A stretch of DNA of 64,000 bases from Pseudomonadota bacterium (GTDB lineage: Bacteria; Pseudomonadota; Gammaproteobacteria; Burkholderiales; Burkholderiaceae_C), in NCBI GenBank assembly GCA_018241265.1, contig JAFEEF010000064.1, positions 82,503-146,502 of the forward strand. Direction: 5' to 3'. Below, piece after piece: positions 43,043 to 53,105 of the stretch; the first letter of the stretch is position 1; every line of letters begins with the position of its first letter. The position numbers and the translations under genes are program-made. A model generated the notes under the pieces. That model saw only the letters and a program-made list of their open reading frames with translations, did no database searches and was not told the DNA's origin.

Positions 43043-46000
43043 TCACGAGGCCGCGGTCTCTACCGCCTTCGGCGTCCCCAGCGACCGCAGCACGTCGCGG
43101 ATCAGCTGCGCCCGGTCCTTCGCCTCCGGCGTGTCGCGCTCGATGCGCAGCTTGTCGTTGCCGGCGAGCTTGATGTGGCGGTTCTTCTGCACCAGCTCGA
43201 TGATGCGCAGCGCGTCGACCGGAGGGTTCGGGCGGAAGCTGATGACCATCAGCTTCGGCGCCGCGTCGATCTTCAGCACGCCGTAGGGCTTGGCGAGCAC
43301 GCGGAGGCGGTGCACGTCGAACAGGGTCTGGCCCTGCGGCGGCAGCTTGCCGAAGCGGTCGGTGATCTCCTCGAGCAACGCATCGATCTGCTCGGGCTTC
43401 TCGGCCATCGCGAGGCGCTTGTAGAGCGACAGCCGCGTGTGCACGTCGCCGCAGTAGGCGTCGGGCAGGAGGGCCGGCGCGTGCAGGTTGATCTCGGTCG
43501 ACCCGCCGAACGCGCCGCCGAGCGGCGACAGCAGGTCGGGCTCGCGGCCGGCCTTCAGCGACCGCACGGCCTCCGACAGCATGTCGTTGTAGAGCTGGAA
43601 GCCGACCTCCATCATGTTGCCGCTCTGGTTCTCGCCCAGCACCTCGCCGGCGCCGCGGATCTCGAGGTCGTGCATCGCGAGGTAGAAGCCGGAGCCGAGC
43701 TCCTCCATGTTCTGGATCGCCTCGAGCCGCAGCGCCGCCTGCTTCGTCAGGCCCTCGACGTCGGGCACCAGCAGGTAGGCATAGGCCTGGTGGTGCGAGC
43801 GGCCGACGCGGCCGCGCAACTGGTGCAGCTGCGCCAGGCCGAACTTGTCGGCGCGGCCGATCACGATGGTGTTGGCGGTCGGCACGTCGATGCCGGTCTC
43901 GATGATGGTCGAGCACAGCAGCAGGTTGTGGCGCTGCGCGACGAAGTCGCGCATCACGCGCTCGAGCTCGCGCTCGGGCATCTGGCCGTGCGCGACCGCG
44001 ATGCGCGCTTCGGGCAGCAGCGCCTGCAGGGTCTCGCGCCGGTGCTCGATCGTCGCGACGTCGTTGTGCAGGAAGTAGACCTGCCCGCCGCGCTTCAGCT
44101 CGCGCAGCACCGCTTCGCGGATCGTGCCGCTCGCCTCGTTGCGCACGAAGGTCTTGATCGCGAGGCGCCGCTGCGGCGCGGTCGCGATCACGCTCAGGTC
44201 GCGCAGGCCCTCGAGCGCCATGCCGAGCGTGCGCGGGATCGGCGTCGCGGTCAGCGTCAGCACGTCGACCTCGGCGCGCATCGCCTTGATCGCTTCCTTG
44301 TGGCGCACGCCGAAGCGGTGCTCCTCGTCGATCACGAGCAGGCCGAGGCGCTTGAAGTGCACCGTCTGCGACAGGAGCTTGTGCGTGCCGACGACGATGT
44401 CGACGGTGCCGTCGGCGAGGCCGTCGAGCGTCGCCTTCACTTCTTTCGGCGAGCGGAAGCGCGACAGCTCGGCGACCTTCACCGGCCACTTGCCGAAGCG
44501 GTCGGCCAGGGTCTGGTAGTGCTGCTCGGCGAGCAGGGTCGTCGGCGCGAGGATCGCGACCTGCTTGCCGCCCGAGACGGCGACGAATGCGGCGCGCAGC
44601 GCGACCTCGGTCTTGCCGAAGCCGACGTCGCCGCAGATCAGGCGGTCCATCGGCCGCGGCGAGACCATGTCCTGCACCACCGCATGGATCGCCGCCTGCT
44701 GGTCCGGCGTCTCCTCGAAGCCGAAGCTCGCGGCGAAGGCTTCGTAGTCGTGCGGCTGCAGTCGGAACGCAAAGCCTTCGCGCGCGGCGCGGCGCGCATA
44801 GATCGCGAGCAGCTCGGCCGCGGTGTCGCGGACCTGCTCGGCGGCCTTGCGCTTGGCCTTCTCCCACTGGCCGGAGCCGAGCTTGTGCAGCGGTGCTTCG
44901 TCCGGGCTGACGCCCGCATAGCGCGCGATCAGGTGCAGTTGCGCGACCGGCACGTAGAGCACGGCCTTGTCGGCGTACTCGAGGTGCAGGAACTCGCTCG
45001 GGCCCCCTCCGTCGTTCGCGAGGTCGATGTTGACGAGACCGACGTAGCGGCCGATGCCGTGATTCACGTGCACGACCGGATCGCCGACCTTCAGCTCCGA
45101 CAGGTCCTTGATCAGCGCATCGACGTCGCTGGTCTGCTCCTGCTTGCGCTTGCGGCGCGCCGTCGGCGCGGTCGCGAACAGCTCGGTCTCGGTGACGAAC
45201 TGGATCGCAATGCCGGCGTCGGGCTCATGCCAGAAGAAGCCTTGCGCGAGCGGCGTGACGGTGATCGCGAAGCGCTCGTCGCCCGACTGGAACTCGGCCA
45301 AGGTGGCGACCGTCGGCGGCTCGATGCGGCTGTCGCGCAAGAGCTCGAGCAGGCTTTCGCGCCGGCCGGGGCTTTCGGCGACGATCAGCACGCGATGCGG
45401 CGTCGTGCCGACGTGCACCTGCAGCCGCGTCAGCGGCTCGGGCGCGCCGCGGTCGACCGAGAGATCGGGGAGCGGACGAGCCCACTCGACCGGCTCGTTG
45501 CCGCGAACCACGAGCTGCGCATAGGCGTTGGCGAGCGTGAAGAAGTCTTCGGGCCGCAGGAACAGTTCCTCGGGCGGCAGCAGCGGCCGCTCGCGGTCGG
45601 CGCCGAGGAAGCGATGGCGCTCGCGCGTGTCGGTCCAGAAGCGCTTCAGCGCCGCGTCGACGTCGGCAAGCAGCACGACCTGCGCGTTGGCGCCGACATA
45701 GTCGAAGATCGTCGCGGTCTCGTCGAAGAACAGCGGCAGGTAGTACTCGATGCCGGCGGTGGCGATGCCGGCGCCGATGTCCTTGTAGAGCCGCGCCTTG
45801 GTCGGATCGCCTTCGATCTTCTCGCGCCAGCGCGCCCTGAACCGGTTGCGCGCCGCCTCGTCCATCGGGAACTCGCGGCCGGGCAGGAGGCGCACCTCGG
45901 GCACCGGATAGAGGCTGCGCTGCGTGTCGGGATCGAAGGTGCGGATCGAATCCACCTCGTCGCCGAACAGGTCGACCCGATACGGTACCGGCGAGCCCAT

Positions 46001-46522
46001 CGGATAGAGATCGATCAAGCCGCCGCGCACCGCGTATTCGCCGGGCGAAACGACCTGGCTGACGTGGGTGTAGCCGGCGAGCGTCAGCTGCGCCTTGAGG
46101 CCCGCTTCGTCGAGCCGCTCCTTCTGCTTGAACTGGAAGGTGTAGGCGGCGATGAAGCTCGGCGGCGCGAGCCGCACCAGCGCGGTCGAAGCCGGCAGCA
46201 GCAGCACGTCGACGTCGCGCTCGCGCCGGCCGAGCCGCCACAAGGTCGCGAGGCGCTCGGAGATCAGGTCCTGGTGCGGCGAGAAGGTGTCGTAGGGCAG
46301 CGTCTCCCAGTCGGAGAAGACGGCGATGCGCAAGTCCGGTGCGAAGAACGGCAGCTCGGCTTCGAGCCGCTGCGCGTCGGCCGGCTCGGCGGTGACGATG
46401 ACCGTCAGGCGCCCGGCGGCCTTGCCGGCCTCGGCCTGTCGGGCGAGCAGCAACGCATCGGCCGAGCCGATGGGGCGGGGCAAGGTGTAGCGCTTGCCGG
46501 GGGCGATGGCGGGCAGTTGCAT
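43043..46522 (-). CDS. mfd: Transcription-repair coupling factor
   Basis: Removes stalled RNA polymerase and recruits nucleotide excision repair. The 1159 residues show the UvrB-homology region ([20 protein letters not shown]), the polymerase-interacting domain ([20 protein letters not shown]), and the RecG-like translocase motifs [57 protein letters not shown] and [19 protein letters not shown]. The TRCF C-terminal domain is complete. ATG 46522; divergent from ispD across 166 bases. Confidence 0.97.
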   Translation of the reverse strand: MQLPAIAPGKRYTLPRPIGSADALLLARQAEAGKAAGRLTVIVTAEPADAQRLEAELPFFAPDLRIAVFSDWETLPYDTFSPHQDLISERLATLWRLGRRERDVDVLLLPASTALVRLAPPSFIAAYTFQFKQKERLDEAGLKAQLTLAGYTHVSQVVSPGEYAVRGGLIDLYPMGSPVPYRVDLFGDEVDSIRTFDPDTQRSLYPVPEVRLLPGREFPMDEAARNRFRARWREKIEGDPTKARLYKDIGAGIATAGIEYYLPLFFDETATIFDYVGANAQVVLLADVDAALKRFWTDTRERHRFLGADRERPLLPPEELFLRPEDFFTLANAYAQLVVRGNEPVEWARPLPDLSVDRGAPEPLTRLQVHVGTTPHRVLIVAESPGRRESLLELLRDSRIEPPTVATLAEFQSGDERFAITVTPLAQGFFWHEPDAGIAIQFVTETELFATAPTARRKRKQEQTSDVDALIKDLSELKVGDPVVHVNHGIGRYVGLVNIDLANDGGGPSEFLHLEYADKAVLYVPVAQLHLIARYAGVSPDEAPLHKLGSGQWEKAKRKAAEQVRDTAAELLAIYARRAAREGFAFRLQPHDYEAFAASFGFEETPDQQAAIHAVVQDMVSPRPMDRLICGDVGFGKTEVALRAAFVAVSGGKQVAILAPTTLLAEQHYQTLADRFGKWPVKVAELSRFRSPKEVKATLDGLADGTVDIVVGTHKLLSQTVHFKRLGLLVIDEEHRFGVRHKEAIKAMRAEVDVLTLTATPIPRTLGMALEGLRDLSVIATAPQRRLAIKTFVRNEASGTIREAVLRELKRGGQVYFLHNDVATIEHRRETLQALLPEARIAVAHGQMPERELERVMRDFVAQRHNLLLCSTIIETGIDVPTANTIVIGRADKFGLAQLHQLRGRVGRSHHQAYAYLLVPDVEGLTKQAALRLEAIQNMEELGSGFYLAMHDLEIRGAGEVLGENQSGNMMEVGFQLYNDMLSEAVRSLKAGREPDLLSPLGGAFGGSTEINLHAPALLPDAYCGDVHTRLSLYKRLAMAEKPEQIDALLEEITDRFGKLPPQGQTLFDVHRLRVLAKPYGVLKIDAAPKLMVISFRPNPPVDALRIIELVQKNRHIKLAGNDKLRIERDTPEAKDRAQLIRDVLRSLGTPKAVETAAS

Positions 46523-46688
46523 CGAGCTAAAACGGCTCGCCCCGCATTGCCTGCACGGCGTCGTTCGACATGCCGGCGGCCACGGGGCGAGAGGGTCGGA
46601 TTATCGCCGATGACCCTGCGGTTCGTTTCGACCGGCGCTGCTCGATCGATCGATGGGTCTGCGATGGCGTTCGCTAAACTTGCTCGCC

Positions 46689-47381
46689 ATGTCGTTTGTC
46701 CATGCCCCGCGTCTCTACGGGCTCGTCCCGTGCGCCGGCGTCGGCGAGCGCGCCGGTGCCGGCGGGCCGAAGCAGTACGCTGCAGTCGCCGGCAAGAGCA
46801 TCGTCGCGCACACGTTGGCCGCGCTCGCGGGCGTGCGTCGGCTGGAGCGCGTGCTCGTCGTCTTGAGTCCGGACGACGATCGCTTCGAGCGGCACGCGCC
46901 GGGCTTCGACGGCTGGGCCGCGCGCGTCGGCGGCGCGACCCGCGCCGAGACGGTCACCAACGGCCTGCGCATCCTCGTCGAACGCGGCGCGCGACCGGAA
47001 GACTGGGTGCTGGTGCACGATGCGGCGCGCTGCCTGGTGCGGCCCGAATGGATCGATGCGCTGGTCGATGCCTGCCTCGAGCATCCCGTCGGCGGCCTGC
47101 TCGCGCTGCCGGTCGCCGACACGCTGAAGGCCGAAGAGGGCGGCGCGGTCGTCGCGACGCTGGACCGGCACGGCAAGTGGCAGGCACAGACGCCGCAGAT
47201 GTTCCGCGTCGGCCCGCTGCTCGAGGCGCTGCAACGCGCGGGCGCCGCGGTCACCGACGAGGCGAGCGCGATCGAGGCGCAGGGCGGCCGCCCGCTGCTC
47301 GTGCCGGGCGCGCTCGAGAACTTCAAGATCACCTGGCCGGCCGATTTCGCGCTGGCCGAACGACTGCTGAGGACACGCTGA
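46689..47381 (+). CDS. ispD: 2-C-methyl-D-erythritol 4-phosphate cytidylyltransferase
   Basis: Third step of the MEP isoprenoid pathway, transferring CMP to methylerythritol phosphate. The 230-residue protein has the nucleotidyltransferase motif [56 protein letters not shown] and [18 protein letters not shown]. Note G in [12 protein letters not shown] where many IspD have S or R-M spacing, still within family variation. ATG at 46689. The stop overlaps the ispF start (TGATG). Confidence 0.95.
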   Translation: MSFVHAPRLYGLVPCAGVGERAGAGGPKQYAAVAGKSIVAHTLAALAGVRRLERVLVVLSPDDDRFERHAPGFDGWAARVGGATRAETVTNGLRILVERGARPEDWVLVHDAARCLVRPEWIDALVDACLEHPVGGLLALPVADTLKAEEGGAVVATLDRHGKWQAQTPQMFRVGPLLEALQRAGAAVTDEASAIEAQGGRPLLVPGALENFKITWPADFALAERLLRTR

Positions 47382-47884
47382 TGGCATTGCGGCTCAAGCC
47401 CTGGTGGCGAATCGGCGAAGGCTGGGATACGCACGCGCTCGTGCCGGGCCGGCGGCTCGTGCTCGGTGGCGTCGAGATACCGCACACCCACGGCCTGATG
47501 GGCCATTCGGATGCCGACGCGCTGTGCCACGCGATCACCGACGCGCTGTTCGGCGCTGCCGCGATGGGCGACATCGGCTTCCACTTCCCCGACAGCGACC
47601 CGCAGTACAAGGGCGCCGATTCGCTCGCGTTGCTGGCCGAATGCGCACGCCGCGTGAAGGGCGCCGGCTGGCAGATCGGCAATGTCGACAGCACGATCGT
47701 CGCCGAGGCGCCGAAGATGGCACCGCACATCCTCGGCATGCGCCAGCGCATCTCGACGGCGCTGGTCGTGCCGATCGATCAGGTGAGCGTGAAGGCGAAG
47801 ACCGCCGAAGGCATGGGGCCCGTGGGACGACGCGAATCGATCGAGACGCGCGCGGTCTGCATGCTGGTGAAGACCGCGCTCTAG
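47381..47884 (+). CDS. ispF: 2-C-methyl-D-erythritol 2,4-cyclodiphosphate synthase
   Basis: Fifth step of the MEP pathway. The 167-residue sequence has the zinc-binding DTH in [20 protein letters not shown], the [19 protein letters not shown] motif and the C-terminal [20 protein letters not shown]. Start ATG 47381 overlaps the ispD stop by one base, so the pair is coupled as in many proteobacteria. Converges with a purine nucleoside permease gene. Confidence 0.97.
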   Translation: MALRLKPWWRIGEGWDTHALVPGRRLVLGGVEIPHTHGLMGHSDADALCHAITDALFGAAAMGDIGFHFPDSDPQYKGADSLALLAECARRVKGAGWQIGNVDSTIVAEAPKMAPHILGMRQRISTALVVPIDQVSVKAKTAEGMGPVGRRESIETRAVCMLVKTAL

Positions 47885-47905
47885 GCCTGCTCCGGGCCCG
47901 ATGCA

Positions 47906-48937
47906 TCAAGGCTTGAGCGGCGGCACGCCGCCCTGCCAGTCGCTCCAGTGCGCGACGATGTGATCGACCATGCGAGAGCCGACCAGCTCGATGTTCTGCA
48001 CCGTCTCGGCAAACCCGCCCGCGGTCTGGCCGGGCGCCGGATCGAGGTGCTGCAAGGTCGTCTCGTTCGGATTGCCCTGGTCGAAGTTGACCGCGCCGCG
48101 CAAGCTCATCACGCGGTCCGAGCCGTAGGTGCGCTTGATCACGAGCGTGACCGCGGCGGCTTCCATCTCGGTGATCACGTAGTCGTCCGCGCCGTAGAGC
48201 TTGGCGATGTACTGCGCCTGCGCCGACATGCCCGGGCCGTGGAAGAAGGTGTCGCCGGTCATGTGCGTGCCGGTGCCGACGAACGGGGCGCGGCGTGCCG
48301 CGGTATCCGGATAGCGCATCCGGTAGGCGCGCGCCGCGTCCGAATCCTTCAGCGGCGTGTCGGCGGTCAGCTTCATCGCCCAGCCGACCAGCGCCGGGTT
48401 GAGCTGGAACAGCCGCACCGCCTCGTAGCCCTTGCGCGGCATGAAGGTGGGCTCGCCCGGCTTGTTCTCTTCGGGCGCCCAGCGGTGGCCGAGGTCGTAG
48501 TCGACCAGCCAGGTCGCCCAGTTCACCTCGCCGATCGTGCCGCGCGACGGCGGCGTGCCGGCCACGCCGGAGATCACGAAATAGGTCTGCGACAGGTCGA
48601 AGCGCGGATCGAGCAGGATCGCCTGCATCGATGCCGACGAGCTCACCTTGCCCATGCCCAGCACCGCGCCGCACACGCCGTCGGCGTTGCAGTAGACCGG
48701 ATTGAGCGCGCCGCGCACCGGAATCTCGCGCGCGCCGGTGAGCCAGTAGCGCTCGTACCAGTGCTGGAACTCGCCGGCGCGGTCGCCGGTGTTCTTGCCG
48801 ATCTCGAACATCGCCGCGATGAAGACCTTGACCTTGATCGGCGCCGCGTCCTCCGCGTGTGCGACGGCCGGGAACAGCCCGAACGCCAGGGCTGCCAGCA
48901 GCGCTTGCCAACGCGCGCGTCGGAAGAGTGATCGCAT
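47906..48937 (-). CDS. Purine nucleoside permease family protein
   Basis: A 343-residue NUP-family protein. A signal peptide (LLAALAFGLFPAVAHA) indicates export. Family segments are IKVKVFIAAMFEIGKNTGDR, YFVISGVAGTPPSRGTIGEV, HMTGDTFFHGPGMSAQAQYI and ITEMEAAAVTLVIKR. Fungal NUP proteins transport nucleosides, and the fold is related to nucleoside phosphorylase, so a periplasmic nucleoside-binding or processing role is possible. ATG at 48937; 68 bases after envZ on the same strand. Confidence 0.85.
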   Translation of the reverse strand: MRSLFRRARWQALLAALAFGLFPAVAHAEDAAPIKVKVFIAAMFEIGKNTGDRAGEFQHWYERYWLTGAREIPVRGALNPVYCNADGVCGAVLGMGKVSSSASMQAILLDPRFDLSQTYFVISGVAGTPPSRGTIGEVNWATWLVDYDLGHRWAPEENKPGEPTFMPRKGYEAVRLFQLNPALVGWAMKLTADTPLKDSDAARAYRMRYPDTAARRAPFVGTGTHMTGDTFFHGPGMSAQAQYIAKLYGADDYVITEMEAAAVTLVIKRTYGSDRVMSLRGAVNFDQGNPNETTLQHLDPAPGQTAGGFAETVQNIELVGSRMVDHIVAHWSDWQGGVPPLKP

Positions 48938-49005
48938 CGGATGCCTTTCGAGAGGGTTGCCGTGCGAAGCATAGAGCCTCGCGGCGCGCCTGCCGTCGCG
49001 GGCGA

Positions 49006-50334
49006 TCAGGGTGCGCGCTTCAACCGAACATGCGCGACGAATCCGCCGTCCGCGGCGTTCTCGATCTCGAGGCTGCCGCCCATGCGCTGCAAGGTCTTGT
49101 CGACGATCGCGAGGCCGAGGCCCGCGCCGGTCGCGGCGGTGCGTGCGGTGTCGCCGCGGAAGAACGGCGTCGTGAGCTGGCTGAGCTTCTTCGGGTCGGC
49201 GCCCGGGCCGAAGTCGCGCACCGACAGGATCACCGACGGGCCCGCGCGCGCATAGGTGACGAGCACGCGGGCGATGCCGGTATCGGCCGAGCGGCCGTAG
49301 CGGCGCGCGTTCTCGAACAGGTTCTGCAGCACGCGGCCGAGCTCGACGTCGTCGGCGATCACCTTGGTGTCGATCGCGACGCGCGATGTGATGCGGATCT
49401 GGCTGGTGTCGCGGAACGCCGCCATCTCGCGATCGACGACGCTCGACAAGTGCACCGCCATCAGCTTGGACTCGCCCGGCCGCGCATAGTCCATGAACTT
49501 GTCGATGATCGCGTCGAGCTGCTCGATGTCGGCCGCCATGTTGCGCTTGGCCTCTTCGTCCTGCACGCTCATCTCGGCCTCCAGCCGCAGGCGCGCGAGC
49601 GGCGTGCGCAGGTCGTGCGAGATGCCGGCGAGCATCACCGCGCGGTCGTGCTCGACGCGCGCGAGGTCGCGCGCCATCCGGTTGAAGCCCATGTTGACCT
49701 GGCGGATCTCGCTGGTCATGGTGTTCTCGTCGAGGCGCGAGTCGTACTCGCCTTCGCGGATCCGGCTGGCGGCGAACGACAGCTCCTTGAGCGGCTGGTT
49801 GATGAAGCGCGCGATCACCGCCGAGCCGAGCACCGACGCGATCAGCGCGATGCCGACCCACAAGGTCAGCGTGCTCCACGACATCGTGCTGACGCGGGTC
49901 GAATCGGCCTGCAGCCAGTACGGGTCGTTGTCGATCAGGAAGCCGACCCACAGGCCCGGCGCCTTGTTGACCGAGCTCGCGACCATCGTGCCCGGGCCGA
50001 GCTGCGAGCGCAGCTCCTGGCCGATCGCGCCGGTGAAGCGGTCGACCTCGTACGGCTCCCATTTGTCGGCCGGCTCGTGCGGCAGGAGGCGCACCGACTC
50101 CTGGTTCGACATGCTCTTGATCAGCGCGACGCGGTTGATGCCGTCGCTCGCGCGGAGCGCCACGCGCGCGAGGTTCACCAGGCTGGCGATCTGCTGCGCC
50201 GCTTGCACCGCGCGCGGCTCGAACTCGAGCGCACGTATCGTCTGTACCCAGAACACCACGCCGCCGACGAGCAGCAACGTCAGCAGGACGAAGGTGCGCC
50301 AGAACAGGCTGAGAGCGACGTTGGGTGCGGCCAT
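49006..50334 (-). CDS. envZ: EnvZ-type osmosensing histidine kinase
   Basis: Inner-membrane sensor of 442 residues. Two transmembrane segments (WRTFVLLTLLLVGGVVFWVQ near the N-terminus and LWVGIALIASVLGSAVIARF near 170) flank a periplasmic domain. A HAMP domain follows (INQPLKELSFAASRIREGEY), then the H-box AGISHDLRTPLARLRLEAEM and the ATPase boxes (LQNLFENARRYGRS, SVRDFGPGADPKKL, GAGLGLAIVDKTL). It lies 103 bases downstream of ompR, its cognate regulator. Confidence 0.93.
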   Translation of the reverse strand: MAAPNVALSLFWRTFVLLTLLLVGGVVFWVQTIRALEFEPRAVQAAQQIASLVNLARVALRASDGINRVALIKSMSNQESVRLLPHEPADKWEPYEVDRFTGAIGQELRSQLGPGTMVASSVNKAPGLWVGFLIDNDPYWLQADSTRVSTMSWSTLTLWVGIALIASVLGSAVIARFINQPLKELSFAASRIREGEYDSRLDENTMTSEIRQVNMGFNRMARDLARVEHDRAVMLAGISHDLRTPLARLRLEAEMSVQDEEAKRNMAADIEQLDAIIDKFMDYARPGESKLMAVHLSSVVDREMAAFRDTSQIRITSRVAIDTKVIADDVELGRVLQNLFENARRYGRSADTGIARVLVTYARAGPSVILSVRDFGPGADPKKLSQLTTPFFRGDTARTAATGAGLGLAIVDKTLQRMGGSLEIENAADGGFVAHVRLKRAP

Positions 50335-50437
50335 GCGAGGACAGTCGGCGGGCCGGCATCCATGCGCGGCCCGGCGGGCAATCTAGCAGAGCCGCGGGGC
50401 TCGAAGGTCTCGAAGTGCAGGGATTGCGCCGGTCAGA

Positions 50438-51172
50438 TCACGACGCGCCGTCGGGTACGAACACGTAGCCCACGCCCCACACGGTCTGGATGTAGCGCGG
50501 CTGGGCCGGATCGGGCTCGAGCATCTTGCGCAGGCGCGAGATCTGCACGTCGAGGCTGCGGTCGAACGGCTCGAACTCGCGGCCGCGCGCCAGCTGTGCG
50601 AGCTTGTCGCGCGACAGCGGCTGGCGCGGATGGCGCACCAGCGCCTTCAGCATCGAGAACTCGCCGGTCGTCAGCGCGATCTGCTCGCCGTCCTTCGACA
50701 GGCGGCGCAGCGCGAGGTCGAACTCGAACGGGCCGAAGCTCACGGTCTGCGCATCGAGCGACGGCGCGCCCGGCGCTTCCATCGCGGGCCGGCGCCGCAG
50801 CACGGCATGGATGCGCGCGAGCAGCTCGCGCGGGTTGAACGGCTTGGGCAGGTAGTCGTCGGCGCCGACCTCGAGGCCGACGATGCGGTCGACGTCCTCG
50901 ACCTTGGCGGTCAGCATGATGATCGGCGTGATGTCGTTGGCCGCGCGCAGGCGCCGGCAGATTGACAGGCCGTCCTCGCCCGGCAGCATCAGGTCGAGCA
51001 CGATCAGGTTGACGGTCTCGCGCGTCAGCATGCGGTTCAGCGCCTTCGCATCCTCGGCCAGCAAGACCTCGAAGCCCTCCTGCGTCAGATAGCGCCGCAA
51101 GAGGTCGCGTATGCGCGCGTCGTCGTCGACCACGACGATGCGATCGGGGCGTTGGGCGGGTGCGGTGTTCAT
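50438..51172 (-). CDS. ompR: OmpR-type response regulator
   Basis: A 244-residue regulator with a receiver domain (IVVVDDDARIRDLLRRYL; phospho-acceptor Asp in LIVLDLMLPGEDGLS; Lys in GADDYLPKPFNPREL) and a winged-helix DNA-binding domain (LTTGEFSMLKALVRHPRQPL, then SLDVQISRLRKMLE and TVWGVGYVFVPDG). Start ATG 51172, MNTAPAQRPDRIVVV; the longer upstream reading lacks similarity. It pairs with envZ. Two direct repeats in front of the gene may be its own binding sites. Confidence 0.95.
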   Translation of the reverse strand: MNTAPAQRPDRIVVVDDDARIRDLLRRYLTQEGFEVLLAEDAKALNRMLTRETVNLIVLDLMLPGEDGLSICRRLRAANDITPIIMLTAKVEDVDRIVGLEVGADDYLPKPFNPRELLARIHAVLRRRPAMEAPGAPSLDAQTVSFGPFEFDLALRRLSKDGEQIALTTGEFSMLKALVRHPRQPLSRDKLAQLARGREFEPFDRSLDVQISRLRKMLEPDPAQPRYIQTVWGVGYVFVPDGAS

Positions 51173-51188
51173 TGGTCGATACTCCGAA

Positions 51189-51255
51189 ACTTGTAACAGA
51201 GCCGATTCTGAAGAGGTTTTGAAGCCGGATTTCCGGGTCTTGACCACTTGTTACA
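51189..51255. promoter_or_regulatory. Two candidate OmpR boxes in the ompR/SIMPL divergent region
   Basis: ACTTGTAACA (51189-51198) and ACTTGTTACA (51246-51255) are direct repeats differing at one base, 57 bases apart. They resemble the GTAACA/GTTACA core of enterobacterial OmpR sites. They lie between the divergent ompR and SIMPL genes and could govern either. The match is by eye only. Confidence 0.45.
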
Positions 51256-51348
51256 AAGCAGCGCCGACCCGGCGCGAACGATGTCGTCCGACTGACGTCT
51301 TCATGCGTCTATCTCCTACACCGCTTGACGACGAAAAGGATTAGCTCC

Positions 51349-52065
51349 ATGCAGATCATGCGTTTCGCGCCGTGGGCGCTGGCCGTCGCGGCCGTTTTTC
51401 CGGCCGGGCCGGCGCGGGCCGACACGCCGCCGCCGTCGGGGGTCGTGAACCTCGGAGCCAGCGCCAGCGCCGACGTCACCAAGGACCAGCTCACGGTGAC
51501 CTTCAGCACGACGAAGGAGAGCACCGATGCCGCGGTGGTCCAGTCGCAGCTCAAGCAGGCGATCGACGCGGCGCTCGCCGAAGCGAAGAAGGTGGCCCGA
51601 CCCGGCCAGCTCGAAGTGCAGACCGGCAACTTCTCGCTCTATCCGCGCTACGCGCCCAAGGGCGGCACCATCAACGGCTGGCAAGGCACCGCAGAGCTGA
51701 CCGTCGAAGGACGCGACATGCCGGCGATCGGTCAGCTCACCGGGCGCATCACCACCTTGACGATCGCGCGCGTGGGCACCGGCCTGTCCCGCGAGTTGCG
51801 CGAGAAGACCGAGGCGGATGCGTCGACCGAGGCGATCGCGCGCTTTCGCGCGAAGGCGGCCGACTATGCGAAGGCATTCGGCTACACCGGCTACACGGTG
51901 CGCGAGGTGAGCGTCAATGCCAACGAGCCGCCGCCGGGCATCGTGCGTCCGATGATGATGGCCAAGGCAGCGGCCGCGCCGACCAGCGACGACGCGCTGC
52001 CGGTCGAGGCCGGCAAGAGCACCGTGACGGTGACGGTGAGCGGCACCATCCAGCTGACGCGCTGA
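51349..52065 (+). CDS. SIMPL domain periplasmic protein (DUF541)
   Basis: A 238-residue protein with a signal peptide (FAPWALAVAAVFPAGPARA) followed by a SIMPL/DUF541 domain: VVNLGASASADVTKDQLTVT, SLYPRYAPKGGTINGWQGTA, LTVEGRDMPAIGQLTGRI and the ending STVTVTVSGTIQLTR. Family members are oligomeric envelope proteins linked to oxidative stress; exact function unknown. ATG 51349 has AAAAGGA at eight bases; an earlier ATG is less well placed. Divergent from ompR. Confidence 0.87.
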   Translation: MQIMRFAPWALAVAAVFPAGPARADTPPPSGVVNLGASASADVTKDQLTVTFSTTKESTDAAVVQSQLKQAIDAALAEAKKVARPGQLEVQTGNFSLYPRYAPKGGTINGWQGTAELTVEGRDMPAIGQLTGRITTLTIARVGTGLSRELREKTEADASTEAIARFRAKAADYAKAFGYTGYTVREVSVNANEPPPGIVRPMMMAKAAAAPTSDDALPVEAGKSTVTVTVSGTIQLTR

Positions 52066-52073
52066 CGCGCTGA

Positions 52074-52109
52074 AGCGGCCGCGCCGGCTGCGGCGTCGTC
52101 GCGGCCGCT
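52074..52109. terminator. Bidirectional hairpin between convergent genes
   Basis: AGCGGCCGCG (52074-52083) and CGCGGCCGCT (52100-52109) form a perfect 10-bp inverted repeat with a 16-base loop, placed between the stop of the SIMPL gene and the stop of the convergent thioesterase-like gene. No T-run, so termination efficiency is uncertain. Confidence 0.5.
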
Positions 52110-52944
52110 ATGCCGGCGCGCGCGTCGGTGCCAGCAGGGCCAGCTGACGCGCCTGCGCGACGGGGCGGCCTTCGGCGTCCCAGACCTCGAAGTCTTCTTC
52201 GTGCAGGCCGTCGATCACGTAGCGCGTGGTCACGCGGCAAGCGAGCCAGCCGGGCGCGGGGCGTGCGCGCACGTGGACCGTCAGCTCGATGGTCGACGAG
52301 CCGGGCTCGCCGATCTCGAGCACCGCCGGCGGCGCGGCATCGACGAGCGCCGGCAACGCGATCGTGTCCGGCGCGCGGCCGTCGCGAAAGCGCATCCAGA
52401 ACGCGGCGCTCGGATCGCCGCTCGGCGCGCCGCGCACCCAGCCGGGCAGCGCGGGGGCGCGGTACTCCATGCGGTCGACGAGCGTCACGCCCGGTATGCG
52501 ACGCGCGCCGGTCAGGTCGACGCAGGCGTCGGGCGACGGCAACGGCGGCGGCTTGCCGAACACGGCAGACCGGCCCTGCATGCGCGCCAGGTCGCCGAAG
52601 GTCGCCGTCAAGCGCACGACCTCGTCGCCGTCGCGCAGCAGGCGTGCGGTGCCGGTCGCGGTGCGGCCACCGACGCGCGCGACCTCGGTTCGGACTTCCG
52701 CCGGCCCCGGCGTCGTGCGGCGCAGGTAGAACGCCGACACCACGAGCGGATCGACGAAGCCGTGCGACCGCATGTCGTGCGCCAGCCCACGCAGCGCCAG
52801 CGCCAGGCTGTAGCCGCCGTTCGGGCTGCCGCCGAGCGCATTCCAGCGCGGGCTGATCGTCACCGGATGGACGCCGTCGCGGCCCGGCGGAAATTCGGTG
52901 TCGCGGTCGAATTCGCTGATGTCGGATGTACGGGCGTTCGTCAA
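52108..52944 (-). CDS. Thioesterase family protein (TesB-like double hotdog)
   Basis: A 278-residue protein with two hotdog-like halves. The N-terminal half has WNALGGSPNGGYSLALALRG and FYLRRTTPGPAEVRTEVAR, and the C-terminal half has ELTVHVRARPAPGWLACRV and WDAEGRPVAQARQLALL, as in acyl-CoA thioesterase family members annotated 4HBT_3. It probably hydrolyses an acyl-CoA. Divergent from the alpha/beta hydrolase gene. Confidence 0.83.
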   Translation of the reverse strand: MTNARTSDISEFDRDTEFPPGRDGVHPVTISPRWNALGGSPNGGYSLALALRGLAHDMRSHGFVDPLVVSAFYLRRTTPGPAEVRTEVARVGGRTATGTARLLRDGDEVVRLTATFGDLARMQGRSAVFGKPPPLPSPDACVDLTGARRIPGVTLVDRMEYRAPALPGWVRGAPSGDPSAAFWMRFRDGRAPDTIALPALVDAAPPAVLEIGEPGSSTIELTVHVRARPAPGWLACRVTTRYVIDGLHEEDFEVWDAEGRPVAQARQLALLAPTRAPA

Positions 52945-53105
52945 GCCGGCTCCCTGCGCACGGACCGATGGGTCGCTGTCGGCAAGTATCGGCGACGCCG
53001 GTCACGCAGCGATGACCCGCAAGGTCATGCGCGCGCCGCGGGCGGCGGCGCGAGCATTCGCTTAGGATGACCCGACAAGCTGTCGCGTCCGAGCCCGCCG
53101 CCACC

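Noticed and set aside
43037-47884. A 1615-codon plus-strand frame across mfd and ispDF
   Set aside because: Only its last 167 codons are a real gene (ispF); the remainder is antisense to mfd or out of frame with ispD.
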